Below the pieces are notes generated by a model. It made no database searches. It was not told the origin of the DNA and saw only the letters and a list, made by a program, of their open reading frames with translations. Below, in pieces: positions 12,367 to 20,032 of a stretch of 22,575 nt of DNA. A program made the translations under genes and the position numbers. Source of the DNA: a virus; the IMG/VR virus record IMGVR_UViG_3300034109_000205, positions 1-22,575 of that record; one strand, 5' to 3'. Each line of letters starts with the position of its first letter. Position 1 is the stretch's first letter.

Positions 12367-12923
12367 GCGAGCATATCAAGGCAGTCCAACAGGCGCTCGG
12401 GGTCAAAGCCGATGGCGTGATCGGCCCGGTCACGCGGGCGGCGTTGATCCGCGCGGCGGAACAGGGCAGGGTCACCATTGCCCCGGCGAAACCTTCTTTC
12501 ATCAAGTATCCAGATGACCAGGCTACGCGCGATAACGGCGGGGCCAAGCTGGTGGGCGTCCATGCCGACCTTGTGCGGCTGGTCATCAAGAGCATGGAAG
12601 CATCGCCCGTGCCTTTCGTGGTGATCGAGGGCCTGCGGACGCTGGCACGGCAGAAGCAGCTTGTGGAACAAGGCGCATCAAAGACGATGAACAGCCGCCA
12701 CCTGACCGGCCATGCCGTCGATTTGTGGCCTGTAGACCCTGCTACGGGCAAGGCAATGCCGGGCGGCAGGGAGAATGAGGAGCGGCTTTGGGTGAACCTG
12801 CGCCGCATTGCAAAGCACGTCAAGGCGGTCGCGGCAGAGCTTGGCACGCCTATCGAATGGGGCGGAGATTGGGGCTGGGATGCTCCGCATTTTCAGCTTC
12901 CCCGGTCTGCATACCCTGTATAG
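12363..12923 (+). CDS. Endolysin: peptidoglycan-binding domain plus M15 peptidase
   Basis: 186 residues. Residues 3-30 (HIKAVQQALGVKADGVIGP then VTRAAL) match the peptidoglycan-binding PG_binding_1 repeat. Residues about 85-182 match M15 D-Ala-D-Ala or L-Ala-D-Glu peptidases: H113 and D120 in SRHLTGHAVDLWP, D173 and H176 in WGWDAPHFQL. H113, D120 and H176 are the zinc ligands and D173 the general base in the T5 endolysin-type family. It cuts the peptide stems of the host cell wall at the end of infection. No signal peptide is seen, so a holin must let it across the membrane, in line with the gene that follows. Its start overlaps the fibre gene's stop. Confidence 0.92.
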   Translation: MSEHIKAVQQALGVKADGVIGPVTRAALIRAAEQGRVTIAPAKPSFIKYPDDQATRDNGGAKLVGVHADLVRLVIKSMEASPVPFVVIEGLRTLARQKQLVEQGASKTMNSRHLTGHAVDLWPVDPATGKAMPGGRENEERLWVNLRRIAKHVKAVAAELGTPIEWGGDWGWDAPHFQLPRSAYPV

Positions 12924-12931
12924 GAGCAATC

Positions 12932-13138
12932 ATGGCAGAGCTTATCAATCAGCCTTCCCCCAAGCCAACACGCAAGGTCTCCGCCGCTGGCATTGCCGGG
13001 GCGCTGACGGCCGCGCTGATCGCCGGGGTCAATTACCAGTGGCCGGGCGTGGGTGACCAGATCGGGCCTCTGGCGGGGCCTGCGATTACGGCGGCGGTAG
13101 CCTTTCTGGCCGGGTATTTCGCGCGCGAGCGGGCGTAA
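12932..13138 (+). CDS. Holin-like small membrane protein
   Basis: 68 residues from ATG 12932 with AGGAG (12922-12926) upstream; the longer frame from 12788 is inside the endolysin and rejected. After a hydrophilic start (MAELINQPSPKPTRKV) come two hydrophobic segments, AAGIAGALTAALIAGV and PAITAAVAFLAGYFA, with a short Gly/Pro turn and a charged end (RERA). This two-span form and position just after an endolysin are typical of small phage holins, which form lesions in the inner membrane at a set time. Family naming from sequence alone is unsafe because holins diverge quickly. Confidence 0.68.
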   Translation: MAELINQPSPKPTRKVSAAGIAGALTAALIAGVNYQWPGVGDQIGPLAGPAITAAVAFLAGYFARERA

Positions 13139-13153
13139 AGACAAGGTAACGAC

Positions 13154-14626
13154 ATGGCGCTGCTACCGCTTCAAATCCCGCCCGGCGTCTATCGCAACGG
13201 GACAGAGTTCCAGGCCAGCGGGCGATGGTATGACGCCAATCTTGTTCGCTGGCGTAATAACGTCATGGGGCCGGTCGGGGGGTGGCAGACGCGGGACACC
13301 GTGGGCACAACAGCCCCGCGCGCGGCGATTTCATGGGTGGACCTGAGCGGGAACCGTCGATACGCGGTCGGGTTTCACAACAGCCTCAAAGCTGTATCGC
13401 CGTCCGGCACCGTGACGGATATCACGCCTGCCAGCCTGGTGACGGGCGACCTGTCCGCGACTATCAACACGGGTTTCGGTGGCGGGTTTTTCGGTCTCGG
13501 CACCTTCGGAACGCCGCGCATTGTCCGGTCATTCGGTGAGGCGACAACATGGTCGCTCGATAACTGGGGCGAGCGGCTTGTCGCATGTTCAACCAAGGAC
13601 GGGCGGCTTCTGGAATGGGACCTTAACGCGGCGAATGACGCGGTGGCTATCACGAACGCGCCCACGAATAACAGCGGGCTTGTGGTGACGGCAGAGCGGT
13701 TTCTGTTCGCCCTCGGGGCGGGCGGCAACCGGCGCAAGGTTCAATGGTCGGACCGGGAGAATAACACGGTCTGGACCCCGGCGGCGACGAATGAGGCTGG
13801 CGATATCGAGTTGCAATTCGCTGGCGAGATCATGCTCGGCATCAGAACGCGCGGGCAGACCCTGATTATCACGAATGAGGACGCGCATTCCGCGACATAT
13901 CAGGGACCGCCGTTTGTGTATGGCTTCACCCGTGTCGGGTCGGCTTGCGGCGCGATATCCCGCAAATCTGCGGTTTCTGTGGATGAAGGCGTGTTCTGGA
14001 TGGGCACGGCGGGCTTCCACCTGTATTCCGGCGGTGCGGTGCAGGATATCCCGTGCGATGTGGCCGATTATGTATTCGGTGGCATCAACATGACGCAATC
14101 CAGCAAGGTCTATGGCGTCAGCAATCAGGCGTATAACGAGATATGGTGGTTTTATCCGTCTGCCGAAAACAACGAGAACGACAGATACGTTACCTTCAAT
14201 TACGCCGAAAATCACTGGTCTATTGGCGCAATCGCGCGCACGGCAGGCTTTGACGCTGGCGTATTCCGCAACCCGGTATGGTTGGATACGGCGGGCGTGG
14301 CCTATGACCACGAAAGCGGCTTTGCCCATAACGGGGCGACGGCCTTTGCCGAAACCGGACCGATCAGCCTCGGCGCGGGCGATAACGTCATGGCTGCGAC
14401 CAAACTAATACCGGATGAACGGACGCAAGGGCTTGTGACGGCGACATTCAAGACACGGTTCCACCCGAACGATACGCTCCGATCCTATGGGCCTTACAAC
14501 ATGGCCAACCCTACAAATGTAAGGTTCACCGGGCGGCAGATACAAATGCGTGTGAACGGTGATCCAGGATTGGATTGGCGCGTAGGCGTCATGCGGCTTG
14601 ATGCGGTGGCGGGCGGCTTGCGATGA
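13154..14626 (+). CDS. Tail nozzle / DNA stabilisation protein (P22 gp10-like)
   Basis: 490 residues. In P22-like and other short-tailed phages this ring of beta-propeller subunits plugs the adaptor and forms the tail tube end. Visible features fit: an N-terminal LLPLQIPPGVYRNGTEFQAS and WYDANLVRWRNNVMGPVGGW, then repeated blade-like beta segments with Trp/Gly (RAAISWVDLSGNRRYAVGF, WGERLVACSTKDGRLLEW, ERFLFALGAGGNRRKVQWSD), a WTPAATNEAGDIEL segment, and later GVFWMGTAGFHLYSGGA and a beta-rich end with a WRVGVMRLDAVAGG close. Length is in the range for this family. It overlaps the next gene by ATGA. The subclass (gp10 versus T7 gp12-type) is not resolved. Confidence 0.82.
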   Translation: MALLPLQIPPGVYRNGTEFQASGRWYDANLVRWRNNVMGPVGGWQTRDTVGTTAPRAAISWVDLSGNRRYAVGFHNSLKAVSPSGTVTDITPASLVTGDLSATINTGFGGGFFGLGTFGTPRIVRSFGEATTWSLDNWGERLVACSTKDGRLLEWDLNAANDAVAITNAPTNNSGLVVTAERFLFALGAGGNRRKVQWSDRENNTVWTPAATNEAGDIELQFAGEIMLGIRTRGQTLIITNEDAHSATYQGPPFVYGFTRVGSACGAISRKSAVSVDEGVFWMGTAGFHLYSGGAVQDIPCDVADYVFGGINMTQSSKVYGVSNQAYNEIWWFYPSAENNENDRYVTFNYAENHWSIGAIARTAGFDAGVFRNPVWLDTAGVAYDHESGFAHNGATAFAETGPISLGAGDNVMAATKLIPDERTQGLVTATFKTRFHPNDTLRSYGPYNMANPTNVRFTGRQIQMRVNGDPGLDWRVGVMRLDAVAGGLR

Positions 14627-15270
14627 ACCCGCCTCCGGTCACGGCAAACCTGAATATCTGGGCGCAGAATATCGTCGCCTACCTGCAAAGGGTGGCGTCT
14701 CGGCTGCAATACAGGCTGACCGGGGCATCGGCGGCGGATGATGCGGTGCTGCTATGGGATGGCGTGAACGGCTATCCGGTCATCAGCAAATCGGGCGTCT
14801 GGCGGCAGATTGTCCTTGCTGATGGTTATGCCGTGTTGAACGCAACGGCGGATATCACGGCGGCAGCGGCGAATACGGCCTATAAGATTGCGCTGAGTTC
14901 GGTCACGCTGGACCAGATCACGCTTACAGGAACGCCAGCGACAGAGATAACCTTCCTGGAGGCGGGCGTTTACCTTCTGGCGTTTACCGCGCAGATCACG
15001 AGCACATCGTCCAGCAATGTTACGTTCCGCTTCTGGCCCCGGATCAATGGAACGGATGCGACGGGCAGTACGATTGTTGCAACCTTGCATCAGAATGACG
15101 CTTCGACGGTCGTGTCGCGGGAGGCGATTTTCACGGTCGCGGCGAATGATGTGCTTAATGTCATGTGGGCGACAAGCAACACGGCGGGGACGTTGAAGGC
15201 TCATGCGTCTACGGCCTTTGCCCCGGCTTCACCTTCGGTGACGCTGGCAATCACGAGGCTGAGAGCGTGA
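14623..15270 (+). CDS. Fibre protein with C1q-like C-terminal domain
   Basis: 215 residues. The N-terminus, MNPPPVTANLNIWAQNIVAY then LQRVASRLQYR, looks like a short coiled or anchoring helix pair. A beta part follows (VLLWDGVNGYPVISKSGVWR, QIVLADGYAVLNA). Residues about 105-215 resemble the C1q/TNF-like jelly roll of phage fibres: FLEAGVYLLAFTAQITSTSS, VTFRFWPRINGTDATGSTI, EAIFTVAANDVLNVMWATS, SPSVTLAITRLRA. Such domains form trimers and bind receptors. Adjacency to the nozzle suggests a fibre or plug attached to the tail. The gene overlaps its neighbours by 4 bases on each side. Confidence 0.7.
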   Translation: MNPPPVTANLNIWAQNIVAYLQRVASRLQYRLTGASAADDAVLLWDGVNGYPVISKSGVWRQIVLADGYAVLNATADITAAAANTAYKIALSSVTLDQITLTGTPATEITFLEAGVYLLAFTAQITSTSSSNVTFRFWPRINGTDATGSTIVATLHQNDASTVVSREAIFTVAANDVLNVMWATSNTAGTLKAHASTAFAPASPSVTLAITRLRA

Positions 15271-15632
15271 ATCTCATAGAGGCAAATCGGCACCTGATAG
15301 AGGATGCGCTTCGGTATAATTCCGGCACTCACGTCTATGAAGATATCGAAAAGGCCGTTATTTCGGGGGAAATGCAGATATGGCCTACGCCGAATAGCTG
15401 CGCCGTGACAGAGATTGCCGTTTATGCTAGAAAGAAGGTGTTGCATGTCTTTCTTGCGGCAGGCGATCTTGACGAGATTGTAGGCGGTCTGGATGTGGCG
15501 ATGGCATGGGCAAAGGCGCAGGGGTGCGAAAGCATCAGCCTTACGGGCCGCAAGGGATGGGAACGGGTATTGAGCGCGCACGGGTTCGAGCCGGTTGCCG
15601 TTATGCTGGAAAGGCAGATCAATGGGACGTGA
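15267..15632 (+). CDS. GNAT-fold-like phage protein
   Basis: 121 residues from GTG 15267, in the ATG-less GTGA overlap with the fibre gene; the in-frame ATG at 15165 lies inside that gene. The core fits a small GNAT-like protein of podophage virion regions: IEKAVISGEMQIWPTPNS, CAVTEIAVYARKKVLHVFLA, then GGLDVAMAWAKAQGCESISL and TGRKGWERVLSAHGFEPVAV. Phages carry such genes next to tail genes, usually as hypothetical or acetyltransferase-like; T7 gp13 is of this general kind. The acetyl-CoA loop (Q/R-x-x-G-x-G/A) is absent, so enzymatic activity is doubtful. A role in tail or internal-protein assembly is inferred. Confidence 0.65.
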   Translation: MNLIEANRHLIEDALRYNSGTHVYEDIEKAVISGEMQIWPTPNSCAVTEIAVYARKKVLHVFLAAGDLDEIVGGLDVAMAWAKAQGCESISLTGRKGWERVLSAHGFEPVAVMLERQINGT

Positions 15633-15996
15633 AAAGCAAAAATCAGAGGTGAAGGCCCCGGCCTACCTCGACAAAGCGGCGCAACAGCTTATTCAACGAG
15701 CAACGCAAACGTCGCGGATTGGCTATGTGCCGTATTACGGGCCCGATGTTGCGGCTATGACGCCGATGCAAATGGCTTCGATGCAGGGCACAAATCAAAT
15801 GGCGGGCGCGTTTGGAATGCCGACTGCGAACCTGTCACAAGGTATGCCGCAGGCGCAGAATTACGGCGGTCTCATGGGATATTCCTCGGGCGGGATGTAT
15901 GACCAGGCCATGCAGGAATGGAAGCGCCGCAATCCGGGCCAATATCAGGAAGTGCAACAGTTGTTTGCCAATCCTGGCAAGGGGAAAGCAAAATGA
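15622..15996 (+). CDS. Met/Gln/Gly-rich probable internal virion protein
   Basis: 124 residues from ATG 15622. The N-terminus is basic (MGREKQKSEVKAP). The middle is low-complexity and Met/Gln/Gly-rich, with GYVPYYGPDVAAMTPMQMAS, a phrase known from phage structural proteins of unknown role. The C-terminus contains a helix (YDQAMQEWKRRNPGQYQEVQ) and a GKGKAK tail. It overlaps the next gene (ATGA), which has a similar composition, so the two probably act together, perhaps as ejected proteins. No enzyme domain is seen. Confidence 0.65.
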   Translation: MGREKQKSEVKAPAYLDKAAQQLIQRATQTSRIGYVPYYGPDVAAMTPMQMASMQGTNQMAGAFGMPTANLSQGMPQAQNYGGLMGYSSGGMYDQAMQEWKRRNPGQYQEVQQLFANPGKGKAK

Positions 15997-16688
15997 GCCA
16001 ACCAGCGGGCGGCGGGCGTCAGGCCGCGATGGGGCCGGGTATGCAGCGCCAGTTTGACACCTATGGCCCGCGAATGCAGGCCACGATGGCCAAGGCGCCC
16101 TCGGGTAACGTTATGCAGACCTCTGCGAACCTGTATAATCAGGCGGCGGCAGGCCCGAATATCGGGCAATTCATGAACCCCTACACGCAACAGGTCGTGA
16201 ATGCCTCGATGCAGGACCTGGAGCGCCAGCGGCTGATGCAACAGCGTCAGATGGGCGCGCAGGCAACGGCGGCGGGGGCGTTTGGCGGATCACGGCAAGG
16301 CGTCGCAGAGGCCGAAACAAACCGCGCGTTTGCGGATCAGGGCGCGCAGATGGCGGCTGGCCTTCGGTCGCAGGGGTTCAACACGGCACTGCAAGCCGCG
16401 CAGGCGCAACAGGGCATTCAATCCGGTCTTGCCGGGCAAGGGTTCGGGTTCGGGCAGGCGATCACAAATCAGCAGATGCAGCAAGGGGCGCAACAGCAGC
16501 AGATGCTGCAGGCGTTGATTGACGCATCGCGCGGCCAGTTTCAGGGTGCTGCCAATGCCCCGGCGCAATCGCTGCAACAGCTTATGGGCGGCATCGCGGG
16601 CGGGAACCTCGGGCAACAGAGCACGACACAGACGTATAACCCCGGCGCGCTTGGATACCTGCAAGCCTTCGGTTCGCTTTTCGGCTAG
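15993..16688 (+). CDS. Probable internal (ejection) virion protein, Gln/Ala-rich
   Basis: 231 residues from ATG 15993; the frame opening at 15918 overlaps the previous gene and is not needed. It is rich in Gln, Ala, Gly and Met. The segment NPYTQQVVNASMQDLERQRL, followed by GAQATAAGAFGGSRQGVAEA and ETNRAFADQGAQMAAGL, is a phrase I know from podophage virion proteins. The C-terminal half is Gln-rich helix with QQMQQGAQQQQMLQALIDAS, then a Gly-rich GGIAGGNLGQQ part and LGYLQAFGSLFG. This helical, low-complexity nature fits proteins that pass through the portal channel at infection. Role inferred from family memory and position. Confidence 0.7.
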   Translation: MSQPAGGGRQAAMGPGMQRQFDTYGPRMQATMAKAPSGNVMQTSANLYNQAAAGPNIGQFMNPYTQQVVNASMQDLERQRLMQQRQMGAQATAAGAFGGSRQGVAEAETNRAFADQGAQMAAGLRSQGFNTALQAAQAQQGIQSGLAGQGFGFGQAITNQQMQQGAQQQQMLQALIDASRGQFQGAANAPAQSLQQLMGGIAGGNLGQQSTTQTYNPGALGYLQAFGSLFG

Positions 16689-16700
16689 GAATAGCAGATA

Positions 16701-18311
16701 ATGCAAGACCAATTTGCCATGACGCGAGGTGCTTTCCCGGCTTCGCTTATTGCGACCGAAAGCGGCGGCAATTGGGGCGCCTTGAACGCTGTTCCGGGCG
16801 CCGGTGGTTTTTCTGGGCATGGCGGTAGGCTTCAATTCGGGACGGCCAGACTGGCGGACGCTGCGCGGGCTGGCGTTATCCCGGCAGGCATGACCGCGCA
16901 AGAGTTCGCAAAGCAACCGCCCGAAGTCCAAATGGCCGTAGAGAATTGGCATTTTGCGGACATTGACAATTATATCCGCCGCAGCGGGCTTGATCGGGCA
17001 ATCGGGACAACGATTGGAGGCGCCCCAGTAACGCTTGATGGAATGCGCGCCGTTGCGCATTTAGGCGGTGTCGGCGGGCTTCAAAAATTTGTATCGTCGC
17101 AAGGCCAGTATAATCCATCAGATGTTTTCGGCACATCGCTCTTGGATTATCTGAAAGCGCATTCAGGCGCGAGTGCATCGCAACCGGCCCCGAGCGGGCT
17201 TATGCTATCAGATCGTATTTCTACGCAGGGGGCACCGATGGCGGGCTTGATGGATTTTGCGCCGGAACCGGAGCCGCAAAACTGGCGCGAACGTATCGCG
17301 CAAAGCTGGCAAAGCGGAGAGTTGCCGGATCGGCTGACGCTGGCATTGAACAGCCTGCGAATGCGCCCGGATCAAGGCTTGGCGCAGGCCGTCATGGCCA
17401 GACAGGAGCAACGCTCGCAAGAGCGGCAGGCCAACCGCACGGCGGAATGGCTGGCGTCAATGGGGCGCACGGACTTGGCGCAGGCGATTGCCACTGGCGC
17501 CCTTGACGCGAGGTCTGCGGCGGTTATCGCGATGACGCCGCAGGCCGCGCCGGAGCAAACATCGGCCATACAGAATTACGAGTTTCTGCGCGCGCAGGGC
17601 GTTGACGACCAGACGGCGATGGAACGGTCCTTTGGCGCTGGCGGCACGACTGTCCAGAATATCATGCCGGGAGCGCCGAGCATCGGGGCAATCCCTCCAG
17701 GCTTTCAGGCGATCCAAAAAGAAGATGGATCGTGGGTAATGTCGCCTATCCCCGGGTCTCCTGCGGAGCAAGAATCTTTAGCGCAAGAAGAAAAAGCAAC
17801 GGCAAGACGCGCGGTCGAAGTCACAAAGGGCGATATCGTCATTGAGGACATTGACAGGATTTTCGATATTGCGGGAACCGCCCAGTTCCCGGTTACCGGC
17901 GTCATGGGGGCAATGTTGCAAACCGTCCCCGGGACGGCCGCGCGAGATGTAAAGGGACTTTTGGGCGGCATAAAATCAAATATCGCGTTTTCGCAACTCC
18001 AAACTATGCGTGATAATAGCCCAACAGGCGGCGCCTTGGGCACCGTGTCCAATATGGAAACGCAAAAATTGGAAGCGGTTTATGGCGAGCTAGAGCAAAG
18101 CCAATCACAAGATCAATTCCTTTACAACCTTCAAAGGCTGCAAAAAATCTATACGGACATTGTGCATGGCCCCGGGATTTATGAGCAGCGGCAAGCGGAA
18201 TTGGAGGCGCTCCGCACGACTAAGCCCGCGTCAGTGCCGCCGCGCGTATGGGCCGCGATGACGGACGAAGAAAGGCAACAGGCTATCAGCCTTGCGGGCG
18301 GGGTCAGATAA
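16701..18311 (+). CDS. Ejection protein with N-terminal muramidase-like domain
   Basis: 536 residues. The first 150 look like a lysozyme or transglycosylase-like domain: LIATESGGNWGALNAVPG holds the probable catalytic Glu (E20), then GFSGHGGRLQFGTARLADAA, AVENWHFADIDNYI and MRAVAHLGGVGGLQKFV in the expected order. Such domains let short-tailed phages open the peptidoglycan on entry. The rest is helical and Gln/Glu-rich, with the NWRERIAQSWQSGELP stretch, a VEVTKGDIVIEDIDRIFDIA region and a long coiled C-terminus. This fits an internal core protein (T7 gp16 or P22 gp16/gp20-like by role, not by similarity). It lies next to two other internal proteins. AGGA precedes the ATG by about 10 bases. 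Confidence 0.75.
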   Translation: MQDQFAMTRGAFPASLIATESGGNWGALNAVPGAGGFSGHGGRLQFGTARLADAARAGVIPAGMTAQEFAKQPPEVQMAVENWHFADIDNYIRRSGLDRAIGTTIGGAPVTLDGMRAVAHLGGVGGLQKFVSSQGQYNPSDVFGTSLLDYLKAHSGASASQPAPSGLMLSDRISTQGAPMAGLMDFAPEPEPQNWRERIAQSWQSGELPDRLTLALNSLRMRPDQGLAQAVMARQEQRSQERQANRTAEWLASMGRTDLAQAIATGALDARSAAVIAMTPQAAPEQTSAIQNYEFLRAQGVDDQTAMERSFGAGGTTVQNIMPGAPSIGAIPPGFQAIQKEDGSWVMSPIPGSPAEQESLAQEEKATARRAVEVTKGDIVIEDIDRIFDIAGTAQFPVTGVMGAMLQTVPGTAARDVKGLLGGIKSNIAFSQLQTMRDNSPTGGALGTVSNMETQKLEAVYGELEQSQSQDQFLYNLQRLQKIYTDIVHGPGIYEQRQAELEALRTTKPASVPPRVWAAMTDEERQQAISLAGGVR

Positions 18312-20032
18312 TGGACGAAGAGCTTCGCGCGCTAATCGAAAAGGTTGAGCGCCGGATAGCGGACGGGGAAGCCGCTCCGGCGCGAGCGGCCAGCCAAACA
18401 GGCGCCACTGACCTTGATGCGCTTATCCAGAGCGTTGAAAGCCGCGTAGCAGAAAGCGAAAAGTCGCGGATGCAACGGCTTATGGAACTCGGTGCAGGCG
18501 CTACTGCGGCCACGGCCCGAGGCATTCTTGATATCCCGGCGCTGCCCGCGAATATCGCGCAATTGGCGACGCTTGGCGTGGAAAAAGCAATCGGCATGGA
18601 GGAACCTTCTGCCGTTTCACGCTTTTTGGCCTCACTACCAGAGACGCGAAACATAGTCGCATCGGACCCCGTGCTTAATTCGGTGCTTCAATATGTGGCG
18701 CCCGGGAAACTTGGCGAATACGTTTCGACCGGCTTTGAGTTTGCAGGCGGCAGCTTGGCTGCGGCCCCTGTGAAAGGGGCGCTTCGATCCGCTGTCCGGT
18801 ATGGTTTGGTTCCAGGCGTTGCCAGCGAGGCGGCGGGGCAGGCGACAGAAGGGACGCCGATGGAACCCTATGCGCGCGCTGCTGCCGCGATTGCCACGCC
18901 TCTCGCCACGGGGGCCGCAGGGAAGGCCGTGCAATCGGCTATCAGCCCCGCCGGGGGGCAGATCACACCGGCCCGGCAAGAGGCCGTTGAATTGCTCCGT
19001 AGTGAAGGGATCATGCCGACTGCCGGTCAGGTCGTGGGCGGAAGGGTTGGCGAGCGCCAGCTTTACAGGGAAGCCGCGACGGAAACCGGGCGTCAGCTTG
19101 CAGAGCAAGCCGCAGGCGATTTCACAGCCGCTATCATGCGCAGGATCGGTTCAACGTCAACGCGGGCAACGCCCGAGGCGTTACAGGCCGCAGATGATAG
19201 GATCGGCTCTGTTTACGACAATATTGTGCAGAATGTCTCGGCGGTTCCAGAACCGTCCGATTTGAGTGCAATGAGTCAGGCGCTTGCGACATACAGAGAG
19301 CTTACAGCAAGCCAGGCCGTCCCGCCTTTGTTTGGCAATGTGAATAGGGAATTAGTTAAGGCGTTTCGCAGCGGTAATGAAATCCAAGCCGAAACGTTGC
19401 GGACGTGGCGGTCGCGGTTTTCTGCACTTACAAAAAGCAATGATGCACAATTGCGAGCTGCGGCAATTGAAGGTTTGGACGTGCTGAACCGCATAATTGA
19501 GCGCGCGCTGGTAACGGCTGGGCGCCCGGAGGCGGTCAAACAACTGCAAGAAGCCAACATGCAATATCGCAATCTGCTTGCAGTAATGAACGCAGTTGGG
19601 AAGCGGGAAGATATCGAAGGTATCATTACACCTACGTCAATGCGTTCCGCGCTTTTACAACAGGGACTCAGGCAATATGTGCTAGGGAAACGCGACCTAT
19701 CAGGGCTGACAAGTGCCGCCGCTGATATCATGCGTCCGCTGCCTCAGTCTGGCACGGGGCCGAGGATTGCGGCAACGCAATTTCTGCCGAACGCTCCTAC
19801 CGGCGGCGCGGCGGGGCTTGGGGCATTCGGGCTCGGTGTTGATCCGATGATAGCGACTGGCATCGGCGCGGCGGCGGCATTGGCGCCCACGATGCGTAAC
19901 AGATTTCTTTCCTCCAGTCTCGGGCAGCAGTATTACCAGAACCAATTGCTTGGCCAATTCGGGCCGATTGTCGATCAAAGGATGGTCGGGATGCTGCCGG
20001 GCCTGATGAGCGATAACGAGGAGCCGCGCTAA
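18311..20032 (+). CDS. Large internal virion (ejection) protein
   Basis: 573 residues from ATG 18311, which overlaps the previous TAA (TAATG); the frame from 18248 is inside the earlier gene. The N-terminus holds a duplicated helical unit: LRALIEKVERRIADGEAA and LDALIQSVESRVAESEKS, about 33 residues apart. Then come helical Ala/Gly-rich segments with possible membrane insertion (FEFAGGSLAAAPVKGAL, ARAAAAIATPLATGAAG), a Gln/Arg-rich helical middle and a C-terminal Gly/Ala stretch (GLGAFGLGVDPMIATGIGAA). This mix of amphipathic and weakly hydrophobic helices is typical of the proteins that line the ejection channel. No enzyme motif. It ends in a TAATG junction with the portal gene. Confidence 0.68.
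   Translation: MDEELRALIEKVERRIADGEAAPARAASQTGATDLDALIQSVESRVAESEKSRMQRLMELGAGATAATARGILDIPALPANIAQLATLGVEKAIGMEEPSAVSRFLASLPETRNIVASDPVLNSVLQYVAPGKLGEYVSTGFEFAGGSLAAAPVKGALRSAVRYGLVPGVASEAAGQATEGTPMEPYARAAAAIATPLATGAAGKAVQSAISPAGGQITPARQEAVELLRSEGIMPTAGQVVGGRVGERQLYREAATETGRQLAEQAAGDFTAAIMRRIGSTSTRATPEALQAADDRIGSVYDNIVQNVSAVPEPSDLSAMSQALATYRELTASQAVPPLFGNVNRELVKAFRSGNEIQAETLRTWRSRFSALTKSNDAQLRAAAIEGLDVLNRIIERALVTAGRPEAVKQLQEANMQYRNLLAVMNAVGKREDIEGIITPTSMRSALLQQGLRQYVLGKRDLSGLTSAAADIMRPLPQSGTGPRIAATQFLPNAPTGGAAGLGAFGLGVDPMIATGIGAAAALAPTMRNRFLSSSLGQQYYQNQLLGQFGPIVDQRMVGMLPGLMSDNEEPR

Noticed and set aside
15267-15632. Active acetyltransferase
   Set aside because: The fold resembles GNAT, but the acetyl-CoA pyrophosphate loop motif is missing, so an enzymatic role is not claimed.
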